A stretch of 64,000 nt of DNA from Alopecurus myosuroides (GCA_028641055.1 CM054062.1:176641664-176705663); one strand, 5' to 3'. Counted from the stretch's first letter, positions 11,812 to 25,059 are shown. Made by a program: numbers and translations. Notes: a model not told the origin generated them from the letters alone.

Positions 11812-13331
11812 CTACTTCTCCCCCGTTGGCATCGAGACACTAAAAAGGAAGGAAGCAGTGATGCTAACGTCCCATGACAAGCTAAGCATCAGAGTCTTCT
11901 GAGACCTCTCTAGCGGGCTGCTTGGACTCTCCTTTGGCATCCCTCTCCAGATTGTCATCAACATCCTCATCATCATCAAGATCAATAGGAGCACTAGAAT
12001 AAGAAACAGTGAAACGAAGAGCCTCCTCAATATGTTCACATGGAGCACTGGACCTGGAAGACCATTGATAGAACGAGTCTGGAACCAAGTCAGAAGAAGG
12101 ATACCCAGAAGCACTGCTGACATGATGAAGGATCTTCTGCTGAGAGCTAGACAGAGAAATGTCCCTGCTGTAAGACTAATATTGCTCCCTATGGATGTCA
12201 ACCTTCATGCAAAGCACATTGCGCTGAAACCAGGACAATTTCCTGACATTGCGCACAGTAGAGGTGTCAGCCTAGGGAGCAGGAGCGTTAGGAGCAGCAC
12301 TAGCATGAGCGTCCCTCATAAAGGAACCACTCTCAGGGGTAGTAGCAGTAGTAGGAGAAGACTTCCTCCTGATGTACAACTTCTTGAAGTGATGATCTTC
12401 CATAGGCAGTTCATTGAAGTCCTTCTTCATAGTGTCCTTGATCAACATCATAATGTAAGGACCATAAGGGATAGTGTTCCCACCAAGCATAGCATTATGG
12501 AGCTCGTGGAAGATGAAGTCCATGACATCCACCTCATATGACTTTGTAGGGTCCGGATCCTCAATACACTGCTTTGCTAGGATCAACAAGTTGCAAAGGG
12601 AGCTGGTGAGAGCATCATTGTCCCCACCACTCGGAGCAATGAAAGACCGAAGATACGAACCAACTGATCATAGAAAGGGAGGAGACCTTCCACCTTTCCA
12701 ACTGCATAAACTGGAGCATACATCTCAGCCATAGTCATCTCACGCTGAGGCATGTCCACCTCATGCATACGATGACCAAGAGGAGGGTGAGTGGACCACT
12801 TGTACCCAAGAACCCGAGCAAACTTGAAGAACTGAGATTCACAATAGGTAGACCTGGTCATCCACTTCAAATGGGAATGGATATCCTTCCCAAACACCAA
12901 GGTGGTCACGAACTGAACCACAAGGTCATGGTTGTATGGGCATCGGGTTTCCATGAGATTCACCACATTGAACCTCTCAACCACATTAACAGCTTGGGAA
13001 AACACTTCCTTGTCCTTGAGGAGTTGGAACCTTGTAGGATTCATAGGACGAATGGGAAACTTGTACTCAAGATAAATGTGTGAGAAAATGTTATATGGCT
13101 CCATACACCAAAAATTAGTATCCTTGATATCACCATCCCTTGGGGTAGAGTACCAGTCACCCTTATGAATCCGAGTGTATTTAGTAGCTGAGACGTCATA
13201 TCTATAGTTCTTCCTTGTTGCCTTTTCCTTCTTCCTCTTGGACACAACTTTCTTCTTCTAACCATTGGCCTTCTCTTTGCTTTTTTCCACAGCTTGCCTA
13301 GGAGGCCGAGAGTCACTAGGGTCCTCATCAC
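11812..13331 (-). pseudogene. Element F extra ORF downstream of pol (env-like position)
   Basis: Open segments in different frames (13331-13041, 13245-12583, 12589-12272, 12201-11812) form one decayed ORF of roughly 450-500 codons. It starts with a lysine-rich stretch (MSKRKKEKATRKNYRYD) and contains segments such as YCESQFFKFARVLGYKW and MAEMYAPVYAVGKVEGLLPF. The content resembles the 'putative plant transposon protein' domain (recollection, not a search). Its place after RNase H is where SIRE/Maximus-type copia elements carry an additional ORF. I see no clear transmembrane segment, so an envelope role is not supported. Confidence 0.5.
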
Positions 13332-14544
13332 TTGTTTCCTTATAAGAAGGACGCTTGCGAGTACTTAGCTCGTCAACACGAGAACCACCTGTGAATAGAG
13401 CATATAGATGGATAACATAAGGTGAGTGCACACAAGCCAAAGCATAGGAATCATACATAAAAGTAATATAAAAGCATCCACAATTCGATTATGTAACAAT
13501 CGTAGAAGAAAAAAACAAAGTTCTGAAATTTGGAAAAACGAGACAGAACTCAACCGGAATTTCCGGTTCAATTCTGAACCGGAAGTTCCGGTTCCACGAA
13601 ATCAGAACTAGATTGATTTTTCAACTAGGGCTAAAACTAGATCGGCTAATTGGGGTGCTATTCTATTGTTTCTAGCATGCAATGGGATACCTTAGGAACA
13701 TCTATCACTAAGAAATTGCAAGAACAACATGTCTCCAAGAAGGGGTAGGGTATGAACACCCAAGATTCAAAAACAAGAAGGTTACCCGCGTCCATGGAGA
13801 CAAATGCTTGGATGAGAACGTTCCCGGGGATAAGGAGCACCGGATCTGGCCAAAACCTTGAGAATCCAATGGAGGAAGTATCCGGGAGGGCTAGGGTTCC
13901 AAGGGGCGACGACTATGAAGAAGGGGAGGTTGGGGGTGGAAGAAAGGCAAGAAATTGCCCTTCACCCCGACCTCCTCGGATTTTGATGGAAATCCGTTGG
14001 ACCAGATATTTCGGTTCAAGTTTGAACCGGATATTCTGGGTCCACCTGGAAATTCTGGTACAAAACTATACCAGAAATTCCGGCTGCCTTCTGAACCGAA
14101 ACTTCCTAGTTTCAAAACAAGAATTGTGTGCTAGAAAATATGTTGGCTTTTAGACAAGAAATCTTAGGATTAGAAAGCCAAACTGAAAATGGTACTTCTC
14201 CCTCGATCTTGCAAGAATCAAACAAGGAAATGCCAAGAAAGATGAAGTTTACCATGAAAACACTTAGCTAGGAAAATGAAGGAGACGCAATGAAATCCAA
14301 ATAAAATCTCAACTAAGATCCAACTCTTCGTAACGAAGAGGTTGGTGGCCTAAGCCACCATGTAAGAGATTATGGTATGCCGCCGCGATGATATATCTTG
14401 GGTGCATTGCCAATTCTCGATATTGAAGCTCACAATTCAACATTAGAAATAGAGAGATAATAATGAATTTTTGCTTTGGGCATAATGGGGGGAGGGAGAA
14501 CCCAATGTGTTAGGATAACACTCCACCTATGTCCAGGCCTACAC
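13332..14544. other. F spacer between pol and the extra ORF, with more palindromes
   Basis: Non-coding. It contains further copies of the CCGGAATTTCCGG motif at about 13553 and 13578 and diverged ones between 13990 and 14100, the same motif found in the LTR. Confidence 0.55.
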
Positions 14545-17500
14545 CTAAAACCCAAACACATAGTCAACTATAGGTGTGTGTGTGCAAGATCCTTTAGTCA
14601 AACTCCTTGAATCAGTGATATTTAGCTCATTCCTCAAATACATGAATCTTGAATCATCAAGAGGCTTCGTGAAGATGTACGCGAGGTTATCCTTTTGGAA
14701 ATAAGCTAGCTCAATATCACCTCTTGCCACATGATCCCGGATGAAATGATGACAAATCTCAATATGCTTCGTCCTTGTGTGTTGCACGGGGTTGTAGGCG
14801 ATATTGATGGCACTCTCATTGTCACACAAGAGTGACACCTTCTCCAAGTGAACATCATACTCTTTGAGGGTTTGCCTCATCCATAGCATTTGGGTGCAAG
14901 CACTAGCGGCCGCCACATACTCGGCTTCAGCGGTGGAGAGAGATATACAATTTTTCTTCTTGGAAGACCAACTCACCAAAGACCTACCAAGGAATTGGCA
15001 AGCCCCAAAAGTAGACTTCCTATCATCTTTATCACCGGCCCAATCCCAGTTCGTGTACCCCTTGAGAGAAAATTGTGCCCCTTGGGTACCACAAACCAAA
15101 CCTTGAGGTATGAACCAAATACCAAAATATCATATGGACCACCACCAAGTGGCTTTCCCTAGGAGCCGCTTGATACCTTGCACACATTCCTACTCTCAAC
15201 ACAATATCGAGCCTAGATGCACAAAGGTAAAGCAAAGAACCAATCATAGAATGATACAACTTTTTGTCCACATCTTTACCATCCGAATTGCGCTTGAGGT
15301 GGCATTTGACTTGCATTGGAGAGACCTTCTCTTTAGCACCTTTAAACTAAAACCTCTTGAGCATGTTTTGAGTATACTTGGCTTGAGAACTGAAAGTACC
15401 ACGAGCCAATTGCTTGATCTCAAAGACAAGGAAGAATTTTATCTCTCCCATCATAGACATTTCAAACCTGTTAGTTATAAGCTTTGAGAACTCATCATTG
15501 AAAGCTTTGTTAATTAAACCAAAGATAATATCATCCATGTAGAGTTGGCATATAAAAAGCTCTCCCTTTACCCTGTTTGTGAAAAGGGTGGGATCGATTT
15601 TACCCACTTCAAACCCACGATCTTGCAACAACTCCCTAAGGTGCTCATACCACGCATGTGGAGCTTTATTAAGTCCATAGAGTGCCTTAGAGAGGTTGTA
15701 GACATGGTTAGGGAACTTTGGGTTCTAGAAACTCGGAGGTTGCTTAACATATACCTCCTCTTTCAATGGACCATTTACAAAAGAACTTTTTACATCCATT
15801 TGTTGCAATTTAAAGTTATAAGAAGATTCATATGCAAGGAGGATAAAGATGGACTCAAGACGGGCCACCAAAGGATAGGTTTCATCAAAGTCAGTGCCTT
15901 CCACTTGAGTGTAGCCTTGAGCCACCAATCTTTCCTTGTTCCTCACAACAATACCATTCTCATCTTGCTTGTTCTTGAATATCCACTTAGTGCCAATAAC
16001 ATGTGTGGCAATCTTTAGGCTTCTCAACTAACTTCCAAACTATATTGCTCTCAAAGTTATTTAGCTCATCATGCATATCTTCGAACCAATCCGAATCCTC
16101 AAGAGCTTGATACACTTTCTCTGGTTCCACCATGGATATGTGAGCTTGATGCTCACTAAATCTTGCCAATTGAGCTCATGTGTATATCTTATTTTGCACA
16201 TCACTCAACACCTTATTATCGGATGCATCAGTACGCTTCAAGGATTTTGCAATCCTTCTAGCACGACGGGCTTCGATCTTCTCATTATTGCGAGCAGGAA
16301 TCACTTGATCATTTGGGTCCCCGTCCTGAACGGAATGTTGGCCTTGATCATCATATTCACTTGCTTCAACAATAGGTGAAGAAGATGAAGAATGTTGATC
16401 TTTTCCTTGACCTTGGCTAGCTTGAATGATAGGAGTGCTTGGTTCTTTCATAGCAACTTGGTCAACAAGGGGAGGGTCTTGAACTTGTTCTTGGGTTGGT
16501 GCATCACTAGCCCCCTTGGCTTGATCTTCGAATGTAGAAGAGGGATCCATTTGAGTGGAGCATAGTTCCTCTTGAGTCGCCACAAGGTGTCCCTCAATGT
16601 GGTGGAGAAATCCCACGCCCATTCTTCCTATGGCTTCTTGAGGTATTTCAACATCTACATCGGAAACATGAAATTTCCAAACTTGGGAGCCATCATTTTC
16701 TTTGAACACCACACTACTAGATTCACTGACAATCTGTGAGGCCTTCTTAAAGACTCTATAAGTGTGGGATTTGACACCATAACCAACAAATGTACCCTCA
16801 ATGAATTTAGCTTGAAATTTAGACAAACAAACACATTTGATAAAATAGAAACACTTACAACCGAAATACACATAAGTAGGAGATGTTGGGTTCGTTGTCG
16901 GTGAGAATCTCATGTGGAGTGTTCATTAAGCCATTGCGAATGTAGAGTCGCGGTGGAGATGGCTTCGGCCCAAAGATATTGGGGAGAATTAAAATCCGCC
17001 AACATAGTCCTAGCCATATCCAATAAAGTACGGTTCCTCCTCTCGGCTACACCATTTTGTTGAGGGGTAAATGCAGCGGAATATTGATGACGAATACCCT
17101 CTTCACTTAGGAACTAATTAAGGGTATAGTTCTTGAACTCGGAGCCATTATAACTCCGAATAGCCAAGATAGGAAGATTGTGCTGACGTTGCACTTGATT
17201 GGAGAAGTCGATGACAGTTTGTTGAGTCTCACTCTTCAACTTGAAGAAATATACCCATGTGTATCTTGAATAGTCATCCACTATCACCAAGCAATACTTT
17301 TGCCTCCAAGACTTGCCTCGGGCACGGCACCAAAGATATCAACATGGAGAAGCTCCAAGATCCTCTTTTATGAAATGATTGTCTTGCTTTTATGGGCGAC
17401 ATCATGCATCTTGCCTTCAACACAAGCCCTACACACACGATCTTTGGCAAGGGAAACATTTTCTTTAAGTCCGAGGATGTAACCACCCTTGTGAAGACTT

Positions 17501-17950
17501 TGCAAAGTTCTCATGTTGACATGGGATAAGCAGCAATGCCACAACCACCCCACGTCGGCCTTACCGAAGATACACATCGTTTGAGAGTTGGTGGACTCCA
17601 AAAAGTCCACCACATACAACTCATTTTCGACATATCCAACATAAGAAACATCGAGATACTTGCTCCACATGATGGTCACCTTGTTAGGAGCAGAGAATAC
17701 GGAAAAGCCCATCTTCCCTAAAGCACGAACTGAAATAAAATTTAAACCAAGGGATTCGACAAGCATGACATTTACAAGGGTGATATTTGGAGCAAAAACC
17801 ACCTTGCCTAAACTCTTTACCTTAGACTTGGACTTATCTCCATAAGTGACGATTTCTTGATTTAGATTTGGCTTCAACTCCGTCACAATTTCTTTGCTTC
17901 CGGTCATATGACTTGTACACCCACTATCAGGTATCCATTTTGCACTACCG
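14545..17950 (-). pseudogene. Element F pol: protease, integrase, reverse transcriptase, RNase H
   Basis: In minus-strand order: the protease active site DSG (complement 17920-17928) in WIPDSGCTSHMTG; the integrase HHCC zinc region around 17560-17400; the core motif PQQNGVAERRNRTL near 17060; the integrase C-terminal GYG-SHTYRVF segment (16840-16730); reverse transcriptase from 16027 (TKWIFKNKQDENG, MDVKSSFVNG) to the YMDD box (complement 15530-15541); and Ty1-copia RNase H (15099-14545, DRKSTFGACQFLG, STAEAEYVAA, PLDDSRFMYLRNEL). At least six frame changes and several stops separate these pieces, so no polyprotein can be made. Confidence 0.85.
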
Positions 17951-18962
17951 GAAGCATAGCCCTACAAGGAATCATGGACTTGAGTTAGGACCTGAGGAGG
18001 GTCCTCTCATGTTAGCAACAAGGTTCTTTGGAACCCAAATAGAGTAATCAATGTAACCCTCAATAGGACCAACATATTTAGCTTGCACAACACCATAATA
18101 ATAAACAAATGAGAAATGGTGTGGATTGTTACTTCCCGCGGAGTTGATACGAGTAGTGTTGTCCCTGATGACAATACCACTCGCACCAACATTCTTATTA
18201 TATTGTAAGGGCTTGGCCTTGTTCTTGTTCTTGTTCTTCTTGTTCTTGCTCTTGGTAACATAGCCAAGACCTTGCTTTCTATTTTGTGGTCTAGGAGCAA
18301 CCACTTGTGGCTTTGGAGCCACAACCTTCTCAACACTAGGGCCCTTGCCCTTGATTCTTGCTAGCTCTTCCTTCAACCTAGGATTCTACTGAATAATATT
18401 TGCATGATCAGAAGAAGAAGTAGAAGTACTAGGCACATTTAATTGATCAAGTTGAGTTTGAAGTTGTTCACGAGACTTGTTGAGTGTAGAGAGTCACTCT
18501 CCAAAGCCTTGTGAGCCTGGTGAGCTTCTGTAGATCCTCGGTTAGTTTTATATGACCAACACCAAACTCAACTTTCTTATTTTTAGTTCTCTTATATTTA
18601 GAAATTGCATGGTCACGTTCTTTAGTGAGCTTAGAAATTAACTCATTATGTGACTCTTCAATAGATTCAAGTTTCTCCTCAAGAAATACTCGAAGCTCAT
18701 GTTCCTCCTCAAGAGCATTTGAAGGGGACCCCTTTTCAAAGAAATCGTTCCTCTCAGTTTCACATTTCTTCTCAAGAGCCTCTAGGGCCTCTCCCAATTG
18801 ACTCATGAGAAGAGTAAAGTACCTCTTGTTCTCCCCTTGCAAGTTAGTCATATATAGACTAAAGGAAGCAATTTCATTTTCAACACTAGGACTAGCAAGT
18901 TTATTTGATTCACTTTGAGTCTTAGTGGTGGAAGAAGATGATACCTCGGTGGCCTTAGCCAT
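17951..18962 (-). pseudogene. Element F gag C-terminal part, interrupted by A
   Basis: Two open segments remain. 18962-18468 is glutamate- and lysine-rich and coiled-coil-like (EEEHELRVFLEEKLESIEES). 18376-17972 is strongly basic (KSKNKKNKNKNKAK) and leads toward the protease. A stop and a frame change separate them. The upstream capsid part is absent because element A begins 18 bp further on. Confidence 0.65.
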
Positions 18963-18975
18963 GAATAACTTTGCG

Positions 18976-18980
18976 GAGGG
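18976..18980. other. Left target-site flank of element A (GAGGG)
   Basis: The five bases before the TG of the A LTR. The matching right copy would lie past 64000, so the duplication cannot be confirmed here. Confidence 0.4.
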
Positions 18981-20538
18981 TGATACGTCATAAACGTATC
19001 CTTAATTTCTGATGTTCCATGTTATTTTATTATTGTTTCCCACATGTTTTCTATACACTTTATGTCATTTTTATCGATTTTCCGTACTAACCTATTGACA
19101 AGATGCCACAGAGCCAGTTCCCTGTTTTCTGTTGTTTTTAGTTTCAAAAAAGTTGTTCTGGAAATATTCTCGGAATTGGAAATTTTGAAGCCCGAAAGTC
19201 TTAGAAATCCCGGAGGTTCCACGGAGTCCCAAAGAGACCCGGAGGTGGGCCTTAGGGGGCACACACCATAGGGTGGCGCGACCCCCCTTAGCGCGCCAGG
19301 GGGTGGTGTGGGCCCTCCAGGCCTCCACCGCCTCTGCCCTTTCACCTATATAATCCCCCCAAGACGTAAACCCCAAACATATCCCACTTTTTCCCGAGAA
19401 ACACCCGAGGCCGCCGTCACCGTCATCCCGATATCGGGAGGGTTCTGGAGCTCTCCCTGGCACTCTGCCGGAGGGGGAAATCATCACCGGAGGGGTCTAC
19501 ACCACCATGCCCTCATCCGAAGTGACGCGTGAGTAGTTCATCCCTGGACTACGGGTCCATAGCAGTAGCTAGATGGTTGTTCTCTCCACTTTGTACCTCA
19601 TGTTTAGATCTTGTGAGCTGCCTATCATGATCAAGATCATCTTTATGTAATGCTACATGTTGTGTTTGCTGGGATCTGATGAATGTTGAATGCTATGTCT
19701 TCTGATTACCAATCTATCATGTTATCTTCATGCATATGTTATTTATGATCTTGCATGCTCTCCATTGTTAGTAGATGCTCTGGCAAAGTAGATGCTAGTA
19801 ACTCCAAGAGGGAGTATTTACGCTCGATAGTGGGTTCATGCCTCCTTTTCATCTGTGCTCGAGTGACAGAAACGTGACAGATGGAGGATGTGTTGTTGCC
19901 ATTAGGGAGAAAACAACAATGCTTTGTCTAAGAATGATGTTATTGTTTACATTACAGACTTTGCTTACTGCGATTATCTATTGCTTGCAACTTAATACCC
20001 AACGTTTGTTCGGATGATATTCAGCGGATGGATTTTTAGTCATAGATGCAGTTGGATAACGGTCTATGTATCTTGTTGTAATGCCCGCATGAATCACATA
20101 GTAATCATTATGTCTTGCATATGCACTACGGTGCAGCCTTCATTTCTGTCAGTTGCCCAGTTGTAATTTGTTCACCACACATGTTATTTATCTTTCACAG
20201 AGAGACACCACTAGTGAACTGTGGACCCCGGTCCTTTTTCCTCATACTGATAAAACACCTACTGTTTTCATATTGCTTTCATACTGCTCTCATACTATTC
20301 CTACTGTTTTCCACACCATACGTTTAACCTCTTTGTTTTCAGCAAAACCGGCGAGATTAAGAACCTCACTACTTCGTTGGGGCAAAGTGAATTGATTGTG
20401 TTGTGTAGGTTCCACGTTGCTGCTGCACCGTTAGTGCGCCCTGCCATCTCAGCTGCATCAACCTTCAGAAGTGCTTCTTTATCCTACTAGTCGATTCAAC
20501 CTTGGTTTCTTTTCTGGGGGAAAACTTTCTGCTGCACT
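18981..20538 (+). repeat. Element A left LTR, part 1
   Basis: Begins TGATACGTCA and matches 60220-61531 and 63788-64000. It is interrupted by element B at 20539 and resumes at 33492. A TATATAA box lies at 19347-19353. Confidence 0.9.
19347..19353 (+). promoter_or_regulatory. TATA box in the A LTR
   Basis: TATATAA after a CCTCTGCCCTTTCACC stretch; the same site recurs in the right LTR (TCTATATAATCC near 60590). Unlike the other LTRs here it is not set in an inverted repeat. Confidence 0.55.
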
Positions 20539-21132
20539 TGTCGTGGGATAGTCACGTCAGACGTTACCAGAGGTAACTTGGTTTGGGGCGAATCGACTCT
20601 GGTGTTTGGGAGAGGGTTTAGCTCGGATTGGATGCAAGGATTATCCTGGTTCAGCCTCTCCATGGGAGATAATAGCTTACTTCCAGCTGGGATCTTATTA
20701 ACTATCAATCTAGAGGCTCGGACTGCAATGTCGCCGAGACTCCAAATCTAGGGTTACAAATACTAGCTCTCGTGTACCCTGAATCTAGGGTTTCTACTCG
20801 AAATCTCTTAGTCTCCCAGATCTATGCCAGGAGGACCAGTTTATATAACACCCGATTTCCTGGCTTTCCTTACAAGATACCTCCGGAGTCCTATTCGGGG
20901 TCTACATGTAACCCTAAATTACTCTCCGTGACCCCCAAGTCTTGGACTCCACGGTTTACATCGCCTTCCGGGTCTTCTAGAACTTCCTTTCCTTGAGCCA
21001 GGTTACCAACACAGCCGCTGGCCCGTCAACGAGACCTGGCCCATCATCGCTTAACGAGGTTTTCACCCGAACTTGCGCCAGCCGGGTCTTTATCCTTTCC
21101 TATGGGCCTATCGAGTTACTATCCCCCCAACA
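20539..21132 (-). repeat. Element B LTR (3' LTR in element sense)
   Basis: TGTCGTGGGATAG at the left end, ATCCCCCCAACA at the right end. It holds a TTATATAAC core at 20841-20849. GTAGTCTCCAG follows at once, the complement of a weak polypurine tract. Confidence 0.9.
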
Positions 21133-21827
21133 GTAGTCTCCAGAATAGCTTGGGCATCCTGGTTGGCGTGCCTCCCTTGTAAATTCAAAATTTGAGCCAA
21201 CCACGAAGCGCACACTATTCCCAGCAAAACAACAAATATTCACACACAACATTTATAGGTTAGATTGCTTTAACTATAGCCAGGCCGGCTCTTTCGGCGG
21301 TCCATATAATAACCCAACTTTCATATTCCTCCTAGGCTTGTCCGACTCTTTTGGCTATCACTTATAACCTGGCTGTATGACAATAACTCCCAAGATTTTT
21401 GTTTCCGTAATCGACGGGCCGAGTATCGTATCCCGTAATTTGCTCCATTTTACCGTTAGCGCTCTAGGGTTTTTCACCCGCCTAAACCCTAAACCCTATA
21501 CTGGGCCCCAGGGGTAACCCTAATCACAAATCACCAGCTTACTCCACTTCATCTTCCACCTCGCGCAGCGCCATTGGAGCCCAAGACCCGAGCTCGAGCT
21601 CGAACGCCGGACTCCACGCGCACGCCGCCGTAGCCCTCGAGAACCGGCCCGCCGCTCCGCGCCGCCGCGCCGCACTCGCCGGGCTTCATCTCCGCCGCCG
21701 CTTTCCGGTAAGTTTTTCTAGATCTACATTTTCATTTCTAGATCTTGAGTTCGTGTTCTTCGCTTTCCTCACCTCCATTTTTTCCTCGCTTTATTTTTCC
21801 TTTTCGGTTTCCCCTTGATCTTTTTCG
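21133..21827 (+). promoter_or_regulatory. Leader and probable promoter of the B antisense gene
   Basis: Between LTR and ATG. CCTATACTGGGCCCC at 21496 aligns with CCTATAAATTGGCCCC in element C, so B has a mutated form of the TATA box seen in C. A GTAAG donor at 21709 (CCG|GTAAGTTTT) and the matching CCG|GTAAGTTC in C (36541) suggest a conserved intron in the leader. Confidence 0.5.
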
Positions 21828-24800
21828 ATGGCACCCAAGGCCGCTCCCAAGTCCAAGGGCAAGGCCGCGGCTTTGAAGCAGAAGCTGGGTCAAACTATCA
21901 CCGCCAATTGGGCGAAGTCAACTGTCACTCTGGCCAAGCTGGAAGAGCTGGCCGAGTCTGGGGTCCTCCCCCCTCAGTCGGAGATCGTGTGGAGGGTGCC
22001 CGAGGAGGAGAGCCGGCCTTCACCTGGAGGAGGTGAAGTAATAGTTTTCCTTGAACATGTGACCCGGGGTTTCCGTCCCCCGGGTCATCCCTTTTTTCAC
22101 GAGGTTCTCCATCATTATAAACTCCGAGTTTTCGACATAGGCCCAAACTCGATTTTAAACATTTGCCACTTTATCGTCCTTTGCGAATCTTATCTTTGCA
22201 TAGCTCCCAAGCTTTCTCTATTTCTTGAGCTTTTCCAATGCAAACCTTGCCGTGAGACTACGGATGGTCCCCTCCTCGTCTGTGGAGGTGTGGCCATCCA
22301 AAGGCGCAAGAAATCTCTAATGCCGACTCTCAACCTTCACTCCCACGTGAAGCACTGGCAAAAGACTTTCTTCTATTGCAAGGACACTTCTTCACCCGGC
22401 GAGAAGCCTCTGCCGGGTTTCTCTACTGAAACTCTTTCCCTTAGAGATATATTAAGCTCCTTTGCCCCAGAGGCCGACAGAAAAGCCATCCATCCCCTCC
22501 TCCATAAACTAGCCGTCCTAGCAGCCCACACGGTCTTTGTGGGTTAAACTTGATCAAGACCTGGATCAGCTGTAGGATCCATCCCAACAGCATTCACCCA
22601 AAGCTTCTCTGCGAATATTTGGGCCACCTGACTGACTCTCTCCGATACTCGGAGAAGTCATACCCGGCCGCAGATGTCAACAAGGCTATGAAGAACTTCT
22701 TGGCTAAGAAGATGGATGCTATCAAGAGCATTTCTGGACTCTCCCCCTTCTCCCGCTCAAACCCGGCTCCACCAGTAAGAACTGGCTAATCCCTTCTATA
22801 CCGACTAATTTTTCAAACATACATACTAACTTTTATCTTCGCTCCTCTTTACCCGGGAATCTGACGAATGGTGGAAAATTGTCACCCCTACCACCTCTAA
22901 AAACTCGGAAGAAGAAGAGCCGAGTGACAGCGAAGAAGGTGATTCCGAGTTACTGAACAAGTACTTTGTCAACTTACTAGATCAAGATTCTCCTCCCACC
23001 TTTATTCCTGAGAATACACCACAATCACCAGCTCCGGCTGACAATGTCGATTCCGAGTCTGAAGAGAGCGAAGCGGAGCCTGAAGCCGAGTTAGGCAAAA
23101 AGAGGAAGGCCAAGGGGGTCACCTTCAAGGTATCCTATCCTTTCATAACCTCAGACCCGGACTCATATGCTGATATGCGCAAGCTTTACCAAATGACTAA
23201 CTGTTGCATTATCACAGAAAACCGCGTCTCCTCCAGCTTAGCGTTGGGCAACCCGGTCTTCACCGGGTGACGAGGCCCTCAATCCCAGGCTTCCCCTTCA
23301 ATCGCACGCTCGCCGAGCCGGTACATCTTCAACTTATCCTGTTTGCGCTCCTCGAAAATATCCATCTCCAAATCACCCATTAGCCGTAAAACTCCGAGTC
23401 TCACTTTCCAATTCTCTATCAGTGTCCTCCGGGTCTAGCAACGATCTCCCCAGTGATTTCGTCGTGAATACCGGTAATTTTCATACCTTGCTTGACTATA
23501 CCCCTATACTTTGCAGGTTTTACTTTTATGAACCACTAGCACTTTCTTTTTCTTCCTTCAGGGCTAAGGTCACACTCAGCGACCCGGTTGAGACCCCCGT
23601 CGATGATCCAATGGCGGAAGACCAGGAGAGCGCCGCTAATCCTCCACCTACTGAAGAGCAAGAGCCGGCTAACACGGCCAACCCAAGGACCGAGTCTCCT
23701 CCTCCCGCGCGTCGGTCGGCTGATCCCGATGTTGAATACCTTGGGACGCAAAGGGAGGCCCCTGCTCCAAAGACTGCAACAACCAGATTCGACACAGGGA
23801 AACAGGAGGCAACCCCGCCACCGGCTGATCGGAACGCCGGCTCTTCCAGGCCGACTCTCAGTGGCCATGAGTTTGAAAAGTTGCTGAAGGAATATCGCTC
23901 CCTGAAGACAACTGAGGAGGAGATTGTCGAGTCTCTGGCGGCTGAGCACCAGGTTAGCTTAGCTTATGTTATCTCTATATCCTTATCCTAGTCCCCAATT
24001 GCCGAGTAAACTGTCCACAGTCACTCGATACTTACAGATATATCCCTTTTGAGCTCATTGCCGAATGATGTTTCTTTGTCCTTTTCAGGCTTATGTTACC
24101 CGGGCTGATGAACTATTGGCAAAAACCAATGAACTCCTGCAAGATGAAACAAACCTCCGCGAAGAACTGGAGGCCAACATCAAGGATCTCTCCAAACAAT
24201 GCAAGAAGCATAAGAAGAGACTCCACGCCGCTGAGGAGCTTGTGAAGCAACTCTCAACTTTCATTGACGAGACATATAACTCCATCATAGGTAAGGCCCA
24301 TCTAAGTTTCCGACTATCACTTTGTATTACTCGGATTTCCCGTTTTAGAAGGTCTTTGACCCGAATCTTACTATCTTACTTATATTTTTGTACTGCAGGT
24401 CCGGGTGAAGTTGACGGCGAACATGATGATCTCAAAAAGCTGAGAATACTCAATACTGTCATCCGACAATTTTCGGCAGGGACAAAATGGACTCTCGAAG
24501 CTGTGAAGTGGACCGATGACTACACCGGTGTAACACAAATGGTTGAGGCGTACTCGACGGTCCCTGCCTGGATTGATATCTGGAAGCGCTCAGCATGCCG
24601 GGTTGGAGTGATACACGGCCTTGCACTGGCTAAAGCCTACTACCCCAAGATTGAGCCAGCAATGCTTGTAAACGGGTTTCCCGAGTTTAAGACTGATGGT
24701 TCTAAATTCACGGGAAAAGACCTCAAGGCCATCAATACCCAGATCCGTCACTCAGCCAGCTTGATTGCAGAAAACCTCGATGTAAACAGACTTACCGCCC

Positions 24801-25059
24801 ATATGATGCTGAGGATAAGCCGGTGCCCTCTGAATTCCCTGCTCCTTTTGACATACTATCCCGTTACAAGGCGGAGCTCGCCAAGAAAAAAGCCGAGGCC
24901 GGTTCTGCACCAACTTCATCGACTCCGGTTGTTCCTCCCCCAGCTCGTGCTGCCTCCGCGGGTGACCCGGACATTGAGACAGAGAAGGCAACAGAGGAGA
25001 ATACCGAAGACCCGGCCGCCAAGACAACTCATGATGACTCGGCTGCAGCAGCCGAGTAA
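21828..25059 (+). pseudogene. Element B antisense gene, Transposase_28-like (decayed)
   Basis: Five exons by comparison with C: 21828-22774, 22857-23473, 23562-23952, 24089-24290 and 24399-25059. The N-terminus is lysine-rich (MAPKAAPKSKGK). The conserved core reads VFLEHVTRGFRPP, then LRVFDIGPNSILNICHFIV and CESY, followed by an acidic serine/proline region, a coiled coil (LREELEANIKDLSKQCKKHK) and a C-terminal helical block (TKWTLEAVKW). This matches the plant family named putative gypsy type transposon; its function is unknown. Breaks: a frameshift near 22530 giving a stop, loss of the intron-1 acceptor (AG to GG at 22855-22856), a frame problem near 23250 and a 1-bp deletion near 24800. 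Confidence 0.75.

Larger units (their letters stand above)
10090..18980 (-). mobile_element. Element F: Ty1-copia retrotransposon, SIRE-like, 3' part only
   Basis: Read on the minus strand: gag remnant, protease, integrase, reverse transcriptase and RNase H (the Ty1-copia order), then a spacer, an extra ORF, a polypurine tract and the 3' LTR. The 5' LTR, PBS and gag N-terminus are missing because element A interrupts F at 18980; they should lie beyond 64000. Pol is broken by many frameshifts and stops, so F is inactive and is the oldest layer of the nest. Confidence 0.85.

Noticed and set aside
11812..13331. Retroviral-type envelope gene in F
   Set aside because: No signal peptide, transmembrane helix or cleavage site visible; only the position resembles env.
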